Positions 22,362 through 33,283 of a stretch of 64,000 nt of DNA are shown here, one piece after another (position 1 is the first letter of the stretch; each line of letters opens with the position of its first letter). Source of the stretch: Aedes albopictus (Eukaryota; Arthropoda; Insecta; Diptera; Culicidae); NCBI RefSeq assembly GCF_035046485.1, contig NC_085138.1, positions 87,841,228 through 87,905,227 of the forward strand. The letters run 5' to 3'. Position numbers and translations under genes: made by a program. The notes beneath the pieces are model-generated. The model made no database searches, was not told the origin of the DNA, and saw only the letters and a list, made by a program, of their open reading frames with translations.

Positions 22362-22739
22362 ATTGGAAGAATTTGTAGGGAAATTCAAAGAATCCCTGAA
22401 AAAAATTTCCGAATGGATCTTATATTTTCTTTTTGAAAGAATCCGAAGAAAGAATTGTACATTGAGCTGAAAAAAAAAATGGAATATTGTCAAATTTATG
22501 AAAGCTTCGCCACCTCAACTTCGTCACAAGTTGGCGCCTATGTCTTGAGGCAAACCCAGGCGAAAAAGTTTACTTGCGCAGCATGCTCGCCTGGTACTCA
22601 TGAAACTCTTGTTGTAGCGATACGTTACGTCTGGGACAAATGTGGCCTATGCTGTGGGCTCATTCGGACGAAAAAACGGAGCATAGTTAGTGAGTAACAT
22701 AAACATAAACATAAACACAACATAAACGAAGGATTGTTC

Positions 22740-22795
22740 ACAGAAGGCGCAATATAGCGACCGAAACGTCGGATGAAAGCTTAAGAAACCGTTTT
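22740..22795 (+). mobile_element. Short fragment with hammerhead-like 3' core
   Basis: The motif CCGAAACGTCGG is preceded by a possible stem (GGCGC..GCGACC). The upstream CTGANGA box is degenerate (CACAGAA). It is inserted at the edge of the duplicated spacer and resembles the tips of the hairpin elements at 9721 and 28532. Confidence 0.35.
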
Positions 22796-23373
22796 CGATT
22801 GAAACACTGGTAATTTACCTGCACATACATATTACCAATAATAATCTGAATTTAACAGCTGTATTTTTAACCATACTGTGTTGAAAGATGCGTGTTCAGG
22901 CAAGAATGACAACGCTTAGTTGTCCATGCGACTACGCTTTTAGTCAAATTTACTGCAATAAATTGTAATTTCAATCATATTTCAGTGAACTTCACAGATT
23001 TTGTTGTCGGTTGAGAACCATAGTTACTGTTATTATTATACTATGGAATAGGTAGTTTCCACAAAAACATTTATGTCAGTGTACATATATGCCATGAGGT
23101 TCGTTGTTTTTGATCGCTTCCTTACAAAACCGCGCTGGTTATCGGATATTGTAGGCTGCACGGCTCGATGCAGTACGTGATAATAGCTTTATAGCAAGCT
23201 TTAGAAAACTTTCACGAGGCAATTTAGTATCGGTATCGGGCGATAATTCTCCACCATGAAAAAAAATGTGGAAAAAAATAACATGCAAAATAATAGAAAC
23301 ACACATAAAAATAATCAATTTACGTAATGTATTCAGATCAATTTTACAATCGTTATAACGCGTAGAATAGTGT
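22796..23373. repeat. Duplicated IR 3'-flank block, copy A
   Basis: Matches 27228-29156 (minus insertions) and 33165-33858: TTCGATTGAAACACTGGTAA, TTAACCATACTGTGTTG, GACTACGCTTTTAGTC, TCACAGATTTTGTTGTCGG, ACGTAATGTATTCAGATC. These shared spacers define the unit that was duplicated with the receptor genes. At 23328-23333 the poly(A) signal that copies 4 and 5 have is changed to AATACA (minus strand). Confidence 0.8.
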
Positions 23374-25173
23374 TTAGTGATGCCCTGACCTAAATAAAAA
23401 CACTCTGTTAGTATCGTTCAACGTGCTGCGAAATTCCGGGTAGCGAACGATCCTTGTCATTGAAATATTAAAATATTTCATCAAGAACTCCAGACCAAAT
23501 ACCACCAAGCTGGTCAATAGGCCAATCATTAACAGCACCCAAGTTGAAACGAGGTCATCGAATGACAGCATCCCAGAACTATCGACTTCAATCCCCATGT
23601 GATCCTTCCTATCGTTAGCCACGTTTACACTGGTCAATTCGTTTTGCCACAGATTCAACAGTCCTGCTTCGAAAAACACTTTCTGCGTGTAGTAGAGCAT
23701 CTCGGCGAATGGACTTTTCAGCCCAATCCAGTAGGTGATGATGGAGATTGAGCTTCGTTCATTGATCATCACATATTTAGGTCGATGCAATTTGAAGTCA
23801 TAGTTCCGCTTCAGTGATATCAAAGTAGAAGCCTCGAGATCAGTAATTAAATGTGCATACTCTTCGCCTAGACTTAGGTCGGCATTGATTGGTTTCTGAA
23901 CCATCAGTGGACCTAGCAAGCTGTCATATGGTAAATGTTTACCAATTATGAGACTTGTTGTAACTTTGAGACCCGACTTTGCGAGCTCATCCAGGGTTTT
24001 GATGTTCCCAGTGGACGGTTTGTTCGTCAAGAATTCAATCATTTTCGTTCCATATGCAGTGGACATCAAGAAGAAGAAGAGAATAATCGGAAGTATCAGA
24101 AGCTTTTCTTTTGCACTTGTGTGCAGTAAATTGTTGCTTCCAAAACCGCTTACTATCAATAAAATTGGACCATTTTCATATAGCGTAGGAAATATCAAAC
24201 TTATTACTGTGATCAGAATAATCGTCGCCAGAAGTACAATCCAAACTTCCCACGTGAAAGGTTTTGTGAACACTTCGACTGCATTGAATGGTCTACCTTG
24301 GGGCACCAAAACAACGCGGGAAATTGGGAAGACACTAACTATCGATCTGTAATACGGATTTAAGGGTCCTGTAGGTTGCTTCTGATCCAATGATATATCA
24401 ATGTGACCGGCCAAGAATAGCCTACTCGAGCATTCGTGAGGCGGCATTTCCATAGTGCAAATTTTTGGGTAGTACGTCACCCCGGAGTTCAAGAAAACTG
24501 AAGATTGATATAGCCAATTTTGTGCTGGATACCATGGCATAGTTGTTTGAGTGAATGCAATGGGTCGTCCGTGCGAGTTCCGAATTGGACTATGAAGCAG
24601 ATCCTTAAGAGGAGGAAAGTGTGCCAATACTTTCCTTGGTTTTCCTAAAAGACCCATCTGGATGTTTTTCCTCTTTTTTGTGCCTATGTAGGTAAGCTTA
24701 TCGAACTCCAACATGGTCAGTAATACTCCAATACTTTGGCTACCGTTAAAGTTTCCTGTGTCCAGAAATACCAAAAGGGGAGAATTGGTGTCCAAAAAAG
24801 CGAAGAATTCTTTCATAAACCTTGAACATTTTGGATAACTCAGGTCACGATCTCCCACATAGACAAGAGTAATGTCTTGTTTGCGAGGAAAACTTGTATA
24901 ATTGACGTGAAACCTTTCATCCAGTACATATTTTGCAATGCCGTCTAGCAGTGGTGACGAAATCAGCTTCCCAAACCAACCATCATCATCGGTTCCACCT
25001 GATAGGTCGTAGAATGTACACTTGAACCATCCGGGCTTTTGTTGGCCATAATGCTGTATCACTGAGATAGTGTACTGCAGCAGTTCATCGGGTAGCGAAT
25101 TTCCTATGGCCAAATGGAGGCAGAATGTTAAAAGCGCTACTAACTTCATACGACTAAATCCAAAACTTTGCAT
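23374..25173 (-). CDS. Divergent ionotropic receptor, copy 3
   Basis: 599 aa with the full IR layout: signal peptide (LVALLTFCLHLAIG), ectodomain, TM1 (WIVLLATIILITVISLIFP), pore loop, TM2 (LPIILFFFLMSTAYGTK), S2, TM3 (WVLLMIGLLTSLVVFGLEF). It differs from copies 1 and 2 in S2 (GKHLPYDSLL, EEYAHLITDLEAS) and around the ectodomain cysteines (DLSYPKCSRFMKEFF, MPPHECSSRLFLAG). It retains the full tail SMTRIVRYPEF..FRSGHH, like copy 1. Start: MQSF, the first Met after an in-frame stop. The likely poly(A) signal is a variant (AATACA), so transcript processing may be weaker than for copies 4 and 5. Confidence 0.93.
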   Translation of the reverse strand: MQSFGFSRMKLVALLTFCLHLAIGNSLPDELLQYTISVIQHYGQQKPGWFKCTFYDLSGGTDDDGWFGKLISSPLLDGIAKYVLDERFHVNYTSFPRKQDITLVYVGDRDLSYPKCSRFMKEFFAFLDTNSPLLVFLDTGNFNGSQSIGVLLTMLEFDKLTYIGTKKRKNIQMGLLGKPRKVLAHFPPLKDLLHSPIRNSHGRPIAFTQTTMPWYPAQNWLYQSSVFLNSGVTYYPKICTMEMPPHECSSRLFLAGHIDISLDQKQPTGPLNPYYRSIVSVFPISRVVLVPQGRPFNAVEVFTKPFTWEVWIVLLATIILITVISLIFPTLYENGPILLIVSGFGSNNLLHTSAKEKLLILPIILFFFLMSTAYGTKMIEFLTNKPSTGNIKTLDELAKSGLKVTTSLIIGKHLPYDSLLGPLMVQKPINADLSLGEEYAHLITDLEASTLISLKRNYDFKLHRPKYVMINERSSISIITYWIGLKSPFAEMLYYTQKVFFEAGLLNLWQNELTSVNVANDRKDHMGIEVDSSGMLSFDDLVSTWVLLMIGLLTSLVVFGLEFLMKYFNISMTRIVRYPEFRSTLNDTNRVFLFRSGHH

Positions 25174-25930
25174 TTCCAGTCCTTTTCGATCACTTGTGGA
25201 ACGCTTTTTAAAATATTTCTAAGCTTTTAATACTCAACTTTTCATTGTTACGACCAATAGGGAATTGGTCCTAGTAATTAGCTTCGTACACTATTACATC
25301 CGCCCATGAATTCAAACCATTAACATTGTATGGTAATCGCGATAATCTCGGCTTGGACGTTTATTTTGCTCCTTCGGGTGCTGGCCGTTTTTTATGTTAA
25401 ATTTTTAAGTTATTTGTGGAAAGATAGCACGTTGGCTAAATATGGGAACGATATTTTACAATATGATAAATTTAGGTGCATGGGAAGACTTCTTTTTATT
25501 CTAACGGGTTCGATCCCGGTATGTCCAGGAGCTTTTCGTAAAGGAAGTTTCCTTGAATTCCTTAGACATAAAGCATTATTTAACCCTTCAGCAGCTACAC
25601 TGTTGTATTTTGTACACGATTAAAAAAACTTGCCTGTTCTCAGGACCGGACAAATGTGGGGGCTCTTTACAAAGGATTTTTTTGCCCATATAACTTGGAA
25701 AAAATCTAAAAAATAATATGCATTTTTACAAAAATGTATTAAAAACTTTTAGTTTCTCTGATTAGAGTTAGTCGTAAGCTGTCTTTGTACGTAAAATCAA
25801 ACTCAAGAGTTCCAAAAATACTTCTAAATTTCGGAAAAAAATCTTTAATTCTACCAAGAACTCCGTTGAAAATTTCTTCAATATGTTTTCAATAACCTTA
25901 GACAGAAAAAAAAATCTGGCAGGAACTTTT
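25174..25930 (-). promoter_or_regulatory. Duplicated upstream block of IR copy 3
   Basis: Nearly identical to the block upstream of copy 2, including TATTAAAA, the homeobox-core-like TAATTAGC, the truncated SINE piece and the downstream GGACCGGACAAATGTGGGGG phrase. The 97-codon plus-strand frame at 25330-25623 is again SINE-derived. Confidence 0.55.
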
Positions 25931-26215
25931 TGACATCTCAATTTATAGAGTTTTGTAGTTTCTCTAGAATTCAGTCGAAGATTTTTTTCAGGACTTCCGG
26001 TAAGTTACCTTGTAGAATTGAAATAAGGGTTAATCACTTTTGGGGGAAAAATTAAAAATTTCTTTAATAATTGGACAAATGGATGCAGTCCTTCTAAAAA
26101 AACACAACATGTTAAGAAGACAACAACGTGAAGTTCAAAAATCAAATCGAGAGAAGTTTCTTGCACTCTACTTTTTTTCTTGTTTCATTATTTTTCGTGA
26201 AGTGAAGTTTTGTGG
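25931..26215. other. Unassigned AT-rich spacer
   Basis: No gene or repeat terminus recognised. Confidence 0.4.
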
Positions 26216-26219
26216 GCCC

Positions 26220-26730
26220 CTAAAATGTGGGGCCCGGGGCTTCCTTAACTTCCCTCAAATTGGGTGTTGGCTCGTTGTTGCCCCCTGCTGTACTGACGTA
26301 GTCATTTCTCCCGCTGCCGTGGTCCTCGCTGTCTGCGTTCTCCGTATCATTCAGGCGTTCGTCGTAGTGCTGCTTCCACCTTTCGATCACCTCAGCTTCG
26401 CCAGTCAAGATGCTCCCGTCGTCCTTATCCCTGCACATTTCGGCTCGCGACACGATGCCTTTGCGGGATGCGTTGAGCTTCTGGAAGAACTTCAGCGTTT
26501 CTTGTGAACGGCACAGCCATCAGTTCCATTTGCTCACATTCTGCTTCTTCCTGGCGTCGCTTTTTCTCTTGGAAGAGACGGGTCTTGCTCTTTCCGGGAT
26601 CTTTTATATCGCTCCACGTTCTGCCGGGTCCCGTGCTGCAGCATGACCACCCTCGCTGCGTTCTTCTCTTCCAAAATTTCTCTACACTCGTCATCTATCC
26701 AAGCGTTCCTTTGGCTCCGTTCCACATAGC
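26220..26730 (-). pseudogene. RTE-type LINE linker-region relic
   Basis: Minus-strand frames read AWIDDECREILEEKNAARVV and HGTRQNVERYKRSRKEQ, then FQEKKRRQEEAECEQMEL, then AEMCRDKDDGSILTGEAEVI and ERWKQHYDERLN. This is the region between endonuclease and reverse transcriptase in RTE-type LINEs. Frameshifts separate the pieces. Part of it is duplicated at 32672-32710. Confidence 0.65.
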
Positions 26731-27227
26731 CTATGTTGGTCTCCGCTTTTATTGTACTCCAGCAATCCCCGAAAAGGGCTTCATTGAGTTTTATACTGTA
26801 CGTTGTTGATCTCGGAGAGTTTTTGACGCATTTTTACCATCACCACGTCAGATGTCGATGTCAGCGCCACGATAGGTTCTGCCGTCGATGACGTCGCAGA
26901 AGGGCTGTCCATCAATCAGAACGAGGTCTTTGCATCGTGTACTTTGGCAAAAGCTTTGCGGGGCGAAAGATAGGACTTCAGCCAACGAATAATCCATGAC
27001 GGACGGCAGTCCAAGGCGGTTCAGCTTTTCGATGGCTAAATCATGAGGCACTTTGTCGAATGCTTTGGAGAAATTGACGTAAACAGCATCGACTTGATTT
27101 CGCTTCCTCAGTTCGTTCATTATGGTGTAGATACACTGAAATGAATTTTGCTATTGAAACTACTGATTTCATAGTAAAATTAATAACCGTACCTATGTTT
27201 CTCAACCTTCAACAGTTTCTAGTTAAT
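26731..27227 (-). pseudogene. LINE reverse transcriptase fragment
   Basis: A short RT piece reads VDAVYVNFSKAFDKVPHDLA and EKLNRLGLPS on the minus strand (27090-26990), consistent with a Jockey/CR1-type RT. The flanking sequence is non-coding. The whole stretch 26695-27225 recurs at 32672-33165, so it spread with the IR duplication rather than by transposition. Confidence 0.6.
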
Positions 27228-27439
27228 TCGATTGAAACACTAGTAATTTACCTGCACGTATTACCAATAATAATCTGAGTTTAACAGCTGTGCATTGTAC
27301 TTTTAACCATACTGTGTTGTAAGATTTAACCATACTGTGTTGTAAGTTCAGGCAAGAATGACAATGTTTAGTTGTTCAGACGACTACGCTTTTAGTCAAA
27401 TTTACTGCAATAAATTGTAATTCCAATCATATTTCACTG

Positions 27440-28482
27440 CCCAAGTAACAATCAGCATGCCTTGAAGGTTTATTCATGTTTTATCCTGGTTTTATACGAG
27501 CATGTCAATAAGCTAGTTGTTCTAAATTAGTTTTATGTAGTAGTTTTTTACTTTGAACCTTTGGCGTTCCATAAAACTATCATATAACTACTGCTATAAA
27601 CATCTTCAGTTAAAGACTTGCAAGTAGACATGAATTGGTTTTATAACTTATTATATACCATTTCAATAGAACTTGCATTTACGGTTGCTGTCGCAGAGTT
27701 TTTTTTTGTTAACAAATACACAAAACTGTGAGGCAATGCATAAAACTAACATTTTGGGTTATGTTTCGTGGCCGTAACATAAACCAAAAAATGCTGTGAT
27801 AAAACCGCTAGTTCTATCATGAGCTCAGTTATGACTACCTCAGGAGGGTTAGCCCTATTGGAGGAATCATCAGGAACACAGAGTTTTATCAGAAAAATAT
27901 GTCGCCTAGCCGGGATAATTCATGTAAATACAGAAAAGTTATTACTCAATTTTATGATTTCACGTACAGCTTAAGATCAAATTAAACCCAATTCCACCGA
28001 GTAAATTAAATGCATTTAACTTCCAAATTATGCATAGTTTGTGTGGCGCACTTAGTTTTTGACATTATCACAGTCACATTCACCACAGATTTTCCGTGGC
28101 ATGTCTCCTGACACGTATTAAATAGGAAAACAAATCTGAATTCCATATCTGCATCTTTCCAATTGATGGCTGTATAAACAACCAAGCATAATTTATTATG
28201 ACGTTCGAACATTGAGAGTGAAAAATAATCAAAACAGTTATTTGACAAGTCAGAAGATGGTTTTATTTAGAAGATTGATAAAACTATGATACAACCCGAA
28301 ATCCTAAGCCGGTTTGCATACGAAGTCCTGTAGACCCTAATAAGACTGGGCCAACTAGCCAGAACGTGGGCTTATTGAGGCATACAAGAACTCGAGAGCA
28401 TTTTCAAGTCGGCATCAATGGTTTTATGTTTAGGATTTTTGAATCGCTAAAAACTTTGATAAAATTAAAATAGTTACTTGGG
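27440..28482. mobile_element. 1,043-bp element, TIR CCCAAGTAAC, TSD TG
   Basis: Starts CCCAAGTAACAATC and ends with the reverse complement of CCCAAGTAACTA. TG flanks both sides (27438-27439, 28483-28484). The paralogous empty sites near 22990 and 33610 read TTTCAGTGAACTTCAC, confirming a 2-bp duplication. No transposase ORF seen. Confidence 0.85.
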
Positions 28483-28531
28483 TGAACTTCACAGATTTTG
28501 TTGTCGGTTGAGAATCATAGGTACGGTTATT

Positions 28532-28770
28532 GGCAGTAATATTTTAACGGCGTAGCAGTCTTTTTATGAAATTAAAAGCTATTTCGTTTCAATTTCCAAC
28601 GTTTCAATGTATTTAACATCTTTCTCAAGGATTAGAAAGATGTTAAATACATTGAAACGTCGGAAATTGAAACGAAATAGCTTTTAATTTCATAAAAAGA
28701 CTGCTACGCCGTTAAAATATTACTGCCAGAGTCTCTCAGTCGATAGCATTCCTTCCAAATCAAGCAAGAT
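28532..28770. mobile_element. Hairpin insertion with tail, 12-bp TSD
   Basis: Two ~94-nt arms (28532-28625 and 28634-28727) form a near-perfect hairpin with an 8-nt loop. A one-sided tail (28728-28770) follows. GGTACGGTTATT flanks the element at 28520-28531 and 28771-28782. The empty site is seen in the paralogous spacers near 23020 and 33650. The tip carries a decayed hammerhead-like motif on the minus strand (TTGAGAAAGATGT..ACATT, then GAAACG). Same plan as the elements at 9721 and 33284. Confidence 0.8.
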
Positions 28771-29076
28771 GGTACGGTTATTATTATACTATGGAATAGG
28801 TAGTTTCCACAAAAAACATTTATTTCAGTGTACATATATGCCATGAGGTTCGTTGTTTTTGATCGCTTCCTTATAAAACCATGCTGGTTATCGGATATTG
28901 TAGGCTGCACGGCTCGATGCAGTACGTGATAATAGCATTATAGCAAGCTTTAGAAAACTTTCACGAGACAGTTAAGTATCGATATCGGGCGATAATTCTC
29001 CACCATGGAAAAAAAGTAAAAAAAATATAATAAACCAAATAAAAGAAACACGCATAAAAGCAATCAATTTACGTAA

Positions 29077-29082
29077 TTTATT
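29077..29082 (-). promoter_or_regulatory. Poly(A) signal of IR copy 4
   Basis: AATAAA on the minus strand, about 75 bp after the stop codon, in a conserved flank. Confidence 0.6.
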
Positions 29083-29156
29083 TAAATCAATTTTACAATC
29101 GTTATAACGCGTAGAATAGAGTTTAATGATGCCCTGACCTAAATAAAGACACTCTG

Positions 29157-30923
29157 TTAGTATCGTTCAACGTGAACGTGAAATTTCGGGTAGCGTACGA
29201 TCCTTGTCATTGAAATATTAAAATATTTCATCAAGAACTCCAGACCAAATACCACTAAGCTGGTCAATAGGCCAATCATTAACAGCACCCAAGTTGAAAC
29301 GAGGTCATCGAATGATAGCATCCCAGAACCATCAATTTCAATCCCCATGTGATCCTTCCTATCGCTAGCCACGTGTACACTGGTCAATTCATTTTGCCAC
29401 AGATTCAACAGTCCTGCTTCGAAAAACACCTTCTGCGTGTAGTAGAGCATCTCGGCGAATGGACTTTTCAGCCCAATCCAGTAGGTGATGATGGAGATTG
29501 ATCTTCGTTCATTGATCATCACATATTTGGGTCGATGCAATTTGAAGTCATAGTTCCGCTTCAGTGATATCAAAGTAGAAGCCTCGAGATCAGTAATTAA
29601 ATGTGCATACTCTTCGTCCAGACATAGGTCGGCATCGGTGGGTTTCTGAACCATCAGTGGACCTAGCAAGCGGTCATATGGTAAATGTTTACCAATTATG
29701 AGACTTGTTGTAACTTTGAGACCCGACTTTGCGAGCTCATCCAGGGTTTTGATGTTCCCAATGGACGGTTTGTTCGTCAAGAATTCAATCATTTTCGTTC
29801 CATATGCAGTGGACATCAGGAAGAAGAAGAAAATAATCGGAAGTATCAGAAGCTTTTCTTTTGCACTTGTGTGCAGTAAATTGTTTCTTTCAAAACCGCT
29901 TACTATCAATAAAATTGGACCATTTTCATATAGCGTAGGAAATATCAAACTTATTACTGTGATCAGAATAATCGTCGCCAGAAGTACAATCCAAACTTCC
30001 CACGTGAAAGGTTTTGTGAACACTTCGACTGCATTGAATGGTCTACCTTGGGGCACCAAAACAACGCGGGAAATTGGGAAGACACTAACTATCGATCTGT
30101 AATACGGATTTAAGGGTCCTGTAGGTTGCTTCTGATCCAATGATATATCAATGTGACCGGCCAAGAATAGCCTACGAGAGCATTCGTGAGCCGTCATTTC
30201 CATAGTGCAAATTTTTGGGTAGTACGTCACGCCGGAGTTCAAGAAAACTGAAGTTTGATATAGCCAATTTTGTGCTGGATACCATGGCATAGTTGTTTGA
30301 GTGAATGCAATGGGTCGTCCGTGCGAGTTCCGAATTGGACTATGAAGCAGATCCTTAAGAGGAGGAAAGTGTGCCAATACTTTCCTTGGTTTTCCTAAAA
30401 GACCCATCTGGATGTTTTTCCTCTTTTTTGTGCCTATGTAGGTAAGCTTATCGAACTCCAACATGGTCAGTAATACTCCAATACTCTGACTACCGTTAAA
30501 GTTTCCTGTGTCCAGAAATACCAAAAGGGGAGAATTGGTGTCCAAAAAAGTGAAGAATTGTTTCGTAAACTTTGAACATTTTGGATAATTCAGGTCACGA
30601 TCTCCCACATAGACAAGAGTGATGTCTTGTTTGCGAGGAAAACTTTTATAATTGACGTGAAACCTTTCATCCAGTACATATTTTGCAACGTCGTTTAGCA
30701 GTGGTGACGAAATCAGCTTCCCAAACCAACCATCATCATCGGTTCCACCTGATAGGTCGTAGAATGTACACTTGAACCATCCGGGCTTTTGTTGGCCATA
30801 ATGCTGTATCACTGAGATAGTGTACTGCAGCAGTTCATCGGGTAGCGAATTTCCTATGGCCAAATGGAGGCAGAATGTTAAAAGCGCTACTAACTTCATA
30901 CGACTAAATCCAAAACTTAGCAT
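29157..30923 (-). CDS. Divergent ionotropic receptor, copy 4
   Basis: 588 aa from MLSFGFSRMKLV, with the full IR layout. An ATG at 30968 in frame would add 15 residues, but it was created by a small change in sequence that is a stop in copies 2 and 3, so I use the conserved Met. Over TM1-S2 it is almost identical to copy 5 (FERNNLLHTSAKEK, KPTDADLCLDEEYAHL). The ectodomain has DLNYPKCSKFTKQFF and MTAHECSRRLFLAG. The tail is cut short (..RYPKFHVHVERY) by a 1-bp frame change relative to copy 3, shared with copy 5. It has a canonical AATAAA downstream. Confidence 0.93.
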   Translation of the reverse strand: MLSFGFSRMKLVALLTFCLHLAIGNSLPDELLQYTISVIQHYGQQKPGWFKCTFYDLSGGTDDDGWFGKLISSPLLNDVAKYVLDERFHVNYKSFPRKQDITLVYVGDRDLNYPKCSKFTKQFFTFLDTNSPLLVFLDTGNFNGSQSIGVLLTMLEFDKLTYIGTKKRKNIQMGLLGKPRKVLAHFPPLKDLLHSPIRNSHGRPIAFTQTTMPWYPAQNWLYQTSVFLNSGVTYYPKICTMEMTAHECSRRLFLAGHIDISLDQKQPTGPLNPYYRSIVSVFPISRVVLVPQGRPFNAVEVFTKPFTWEVWIVLLATIILITVISLIFPTLYENGPILLIVSGFERNNLLHTSAKEKLLILPIIFFFFLMSTAYGTKMIEFLTNKPSIGNIKTLDELAKSGLKVTTSLIIGKHLPYDRLLGPLMVQKPTDADLCLDEEYAHLITDLEASTLISLKRNYDFKLHRPKYVMINERRSISIITYWIGLKSPFAEMLYYTQKVFFEAGLLNLWQNELTSVHVASDRKDHMGIEIDGSGMLSFDDLVSTWVLLMIGLLTSLVVFGLEFLMKYFNISMTRIVRYPKFHVHVERY

Positions 30924-31500
30924 TTCCAGTCCTTTTCGATCACTTGTGGAACGCTTTTTAAAATACATATTTCTAAGCTTTTAATACTCAACTTTTCATT
31001 GTTACGACCAATAGGGAATTGGTCCTAGTAATTAGCTTCGTACACTATTACATCCGCCCATGAATTCAAACCATTAACATTGTATGGTTATCGCGATAAT
31101 CTCGGCTTGGACGTTTATTTTGCTCCTTCGGGTGCTGGCCGTTTTTTATGTTAAATATTTAAGTTATTTGTGGAAAGATAGCACGTTGGCTAAAAATGGG
31201 AATGATATTTTACAATATGATAAATTTAGGTGCATGGGAAGACTTCTTTTTATTCTAACGGGTTCGATTCCCGGTATGTCCAGGAGCTTTTCGTAAAGGA
31301 AGTTTCCTTGAATTCCTTAGGCATAAAGCATTATTTAACCCTTCAGCAGCTACACTGTTGTATTTTGTACACGATTAAAAAAACTTGCCTGTTCTCAGGA
31401 CCGGACAAATGTGGGGGCTCTTTACAAAGGATTTTTTTTTGCCCATATAACTTGGAAAAAAACTAAAAAATAATATGCATTTTTACAAAAATGTATCAAA
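30924..31500 (-). promoter_or_regulatory. Duplicated upstream block of IR copy 4
   Basis: As for copies 2 and 3: proximal conserved region with TATTAAAA and TAATTAGC, then the truncated SINE piece (GGGTTCGATTCCCGGT near 31260) and the GGACCGGACAAATGTGGGGG segment. Similarity ends near 31500. Confidence 0.55.
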
Positions 31501-32329
31501 GGTATCAACGTCGTTTTGCAAGAATTTGAATTTAGTACAATAAACAAGGCAGTGAAAACGTTCATATCCACTGAAAACAGATAACAAATTCTAGTATTAA
31601 AGCAATTATAAAAAATATATAAAATAAAAAATGATTTTCGCGAGTGTGCTCGTGGCATTTGATCTCAAATTTATTAGAAATTCATTATTATTATTAGATT
31701 TATTTACGAGGCTTTCAGCACTAGGCTGGTTCGCCTCGGACCTATTAGAAATTCATTCCAAATTTCGAGTTTTTTTTTTTAATTATTCTTAGTAGAATGT
31801 TGGGGTCAATATGCAATATGACTCAGACAGGCTCGCTGAACGTGAACTACGCCATCGTGGTGCGCTTAGCCTAACATCTTAGAAGGGTTAAAATTGCAGC
31901 AAAACCCTACTGATTGTGCTGTCGTTTTTGGGAAATTTATAAATAATTTCTGGGGATCCCTGCAGCAATCTCTAAGCAAATTCACTTAGTATTAAATGTT
32001 TTAACTGTAATACGTAAGAACACATTACACAAACACGCAAGCCTACCTTCCAACGGTACTTGCATTATTGTTTCTATCTAAAAATAGTTGACGCATGACG
32101 CTTCTTCTACATCAATCGATACCTGACATCACATTCTACTACAAGGCTGTTGTATATCTACAGTCGAGACCTTCTTCGGGGGTATGTTACTGAAAGGTTC
32201 GCATTCTTGAGGTGTTTGGATGTGGTGCGAAGCAATGAGATATTGCGACAAGTGTATTGTTTCCCTAAAGGCAGTTTTATACACACATGTAACTCATCTT
32301 AGAGCATAATCCTATAGAAACGCCAATCG
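31501..32329. other. Unassigned AT-rich spacer
   Basis: No gene recognised, and no confirmed element ends. Confidence 0.4.
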
Positions 32330-32660
32330 ACCCGGAAAGAAATCTTTAAAGAAAATCTCGTGAAAGCTTTGAAACTATCACTGAAGAAAACCCTTCTGGT
32401 ATCCCTGTAAGAATTCCTGAAGGGAATTGGTGTTTCCAGAGAATCCTCAAATAATGAAATTCTTGGATACATTTTTTAATTCACATCAAAGAATTGCTCG
32501 ACGAATCGCTGAAATGTATTCAAACAGACATGTCTGGAGCAGTTTAAGAAAGAATTCCTAGAGAAATTCATGCTGCTCTCGCTAGAGAAAATCCGGGAGG
32601 AATCCCTAGGACAAATCTCTGGGTGAATTCTTCTTATGATACCCTGGATAAACGCCTGCC
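32330..32660. repeat. GAATTCC-type minisatellite, short array 2
   Basis: Modules such as AATTCCTGAAGG, GAAATTCTTGG and GGAATCCCTAGG in loose tandem, related to the arrays at 20040, 37900 and 46940. Confidence 0.55.
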
Positions 32661-32671
32661 TAAATGGACCC

Positions 32672-33164
32672 AAATTTCCTTTGGCTCCGTTCCACATAGC
32701 CAATGTTGGTCTCCGATTTTATTGTACTCCAGCAATCCTCTAAAAGAGCTTCATTGAGTTTTATACTGTACGTTGTTGATCTCGGAGAGTTTTTGACGCA
32801 TTTTTACCATCACCACGTCAGATGTTGATGTCAGCGCCACGATAGGTTCTGACGTCGATAACGTCGCAGAAGGGCTGTCCATCAATCAGAACGAGGTCTT
32901 TGCATCGTGTACTTTGGCAAAAGCTTTGCGGGGCGAAAGATAGGACTTCAGCCAACGAGTAACCCATGGTTAAATCATGAGGCACTTTGTCGAATGCTTT
33001 GGTGAAATTGACGCAAATAGCATCGACTTGATTTCGTTTTTCCAGTTCGTTTATTATGGTTTAAGTACACTGCAATTAATTTTGCTGTAAAAACTACCGT
33101 TTTTATAGTAATAATCATAACCGTACCTATGTTACTCAACCGACAACAGTTTCAAGTTAATTCG
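32672..33164 (-). pseudogene. Duplicate of the 26695-27225 LINE fragments
   Basis: Same RTE/RT fragments in the same order (CTCCGTTCCACATAGCC..., TGATTTCG..CAGTTCGTT) with additional deletions, one of which removes part of the RT piece near 32965. Evidence that this LINE debris was present before the duplication that produced the spacers of copies 3/4 and 4/5. Confidence 0.65.
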
Positions 33165-33283
33165 ATTGAAACACTGATAATTTACCTGCACATATTACCA
33201 ATAATAATCTGAATTTAACAGCTGTGCATTGTATTTTTAACCATACTGTGTTGTAAGATGCGTGTTCAGGCAAGAACAACAAT

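Larger units (their letters stand above)
27228..29156. repeat. Duplicated IR 3'-flank block, copy B, with two insertions
   Basis: The same block as 22796-23373 but interrupted by a 1,043-bp TIR element (27440-28482) and a hairpin element (28532-28770). The two other copies of the block preserve the empty sites, which fixes both insertions to the base. Confidence 0.8.
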
